Positions 5,977 to 6,011 of a stretch of 6,011 bases of DNA are shown piece after piece; within the stretch, counting starts at the first letter, position 1; the number at the start of each line of letters is the position of its first letter. Source of the stretch: Actinomycetota bacterium. Lineage in GTDB: Bacteria; Actinomycetota; Actinomycetes; Nanopelagicales; Nanopelagicaceae. Below the pieces are notes generated by a model. It was given only the letters and a program-made list of their open reading frames with translations, was not told where the DNA came from and ran no database searches. Location of the stretch: assembly GCA_009699645.1 (NCBI GenBank), contig WLNU01000062.1, positions 1-6,011 of the forward strand. The letters run 5' to 3'. Position numbers and translations under genes: made by a program.

Positions 5977-5997
5977 TCGATCTTTCGACCAGCGGCA

Positions 5998-6003
5998 ATT
6001 ATG
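5998..6003 (-). promoter_or_regulatory. Possible -10 box for the tRNA-Thr/carbonic anhydrase transcript
   Basis: CATAAT on the minus strand matches the TATAAT consensus at five of six positions and would start transcription near 5991, giving a leader of about 32 nt before the tRNA. Its -35 box would lie at about 6021-6026, beyond the window, so the call rests on one hexamer. No other TAnnnT hexamer lies between it and the tRNA. Confidence 0.3.
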
Positions 6004-6011
6004 GCAGTCCA

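Noticed and set aside
5859..5984. ATCGATCTT occurring at 5859-5867 and 5976-5984 as flanking attachment repeats around the tRNA
   Set aside because: Nine bases is short enough to be chance, neither copy overlaps the tRNA 3' end, and no integrase or foreign gene is nearby.
6001..6011. ATG at 6001 as the start of a rightward gene (Met-Ala-Val then cut off)
   Set aside because: Only three codons are visible, with no Shine-Dalgarno and no TAnnnT box at leaderless spacing, so it cannot be supported.

Overview
The window looks like a gene-dense stretch of chromosome from a small-genome, moderate-GC member of the Actinobacteria. The freshwater acI lineage (Nanopelagicales, Planktophila/Nanopelagicus-like) is my best guess. 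The pointers are a DUF3263 gene, which is an actinobacterial family; a groEL with its own CIRCE operator and no groES in front of it; a short carbonic anhydrase resembling mycobacterial Rv1284; several apparently leaderless start codons; and an A/T-tolerant codon usage that would be unusual for high-GC actinobacteria. The lineage is inferred from these features, not from any search.

Layout. The left edge (1-100, minus strand) is the first 33 codons of groEL. Its control region (101-210) holds a Shine-Dalgarno, a CIRCE operator and a well-spaced promoter. Running leftward into it are a DUF3263 gene (211-474), a PLP-dependent group II amino-acid decarboxylase (514-1860) and a YbjT-like NAD(P)-binding protein with a DUF2867 tail (1853-3331). 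The last two overlap by 8 bp and form an operon. A 24-bp gap (3332-3355) separates this block from a rightward operon: type II NADH dehydrogenase (3356-4591), then an alpha/beta hydrolase that overlaps it by one base (4591-5364). The hydrolase meets, tail to tail with a 17-bp overlap, a leftward beta-carbonic anhydrase (5348-5860). That gene lies 27 nt downstream of a tRNA-Thr(UGU) gene (5888-5959, minus). The last 52 bases hold a small inverted repeat and a possible tRNA promoter, but no gene I can support.

Function. NDH-2 feeds electrons from NADH to quinone without pumping protons. Carbonic anhydrase interconverts CO2 and bicarbonate. GroEL folds proteins under HrcA/CIRCE heat-shock control. 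The decarboxylase, the YbjT-like protein and the hydrolase have intact folds and motifs, but their substrates cannot be read from the sequence. All complete genes appear intact, and I see no mobile element, CRISPR array or sign of recent transfer.

The most notable pattern is regulatory. Three genes (DUF3263, the YbjT-like gene and ndh) each have a TAnnnT hexamer ending exactly 7 nt before the ATG and no Shine-Dalgarno, as expected for leaderless mRNAs. For the divergent pair the two -10 boxes overlap inside the 24-bp gap. groEL and the carbonic anhydrase instead carry purine-rich ribosome binding sites. I do not see a convincing new multi-gene system; this is mostly ordinary core-genome content.
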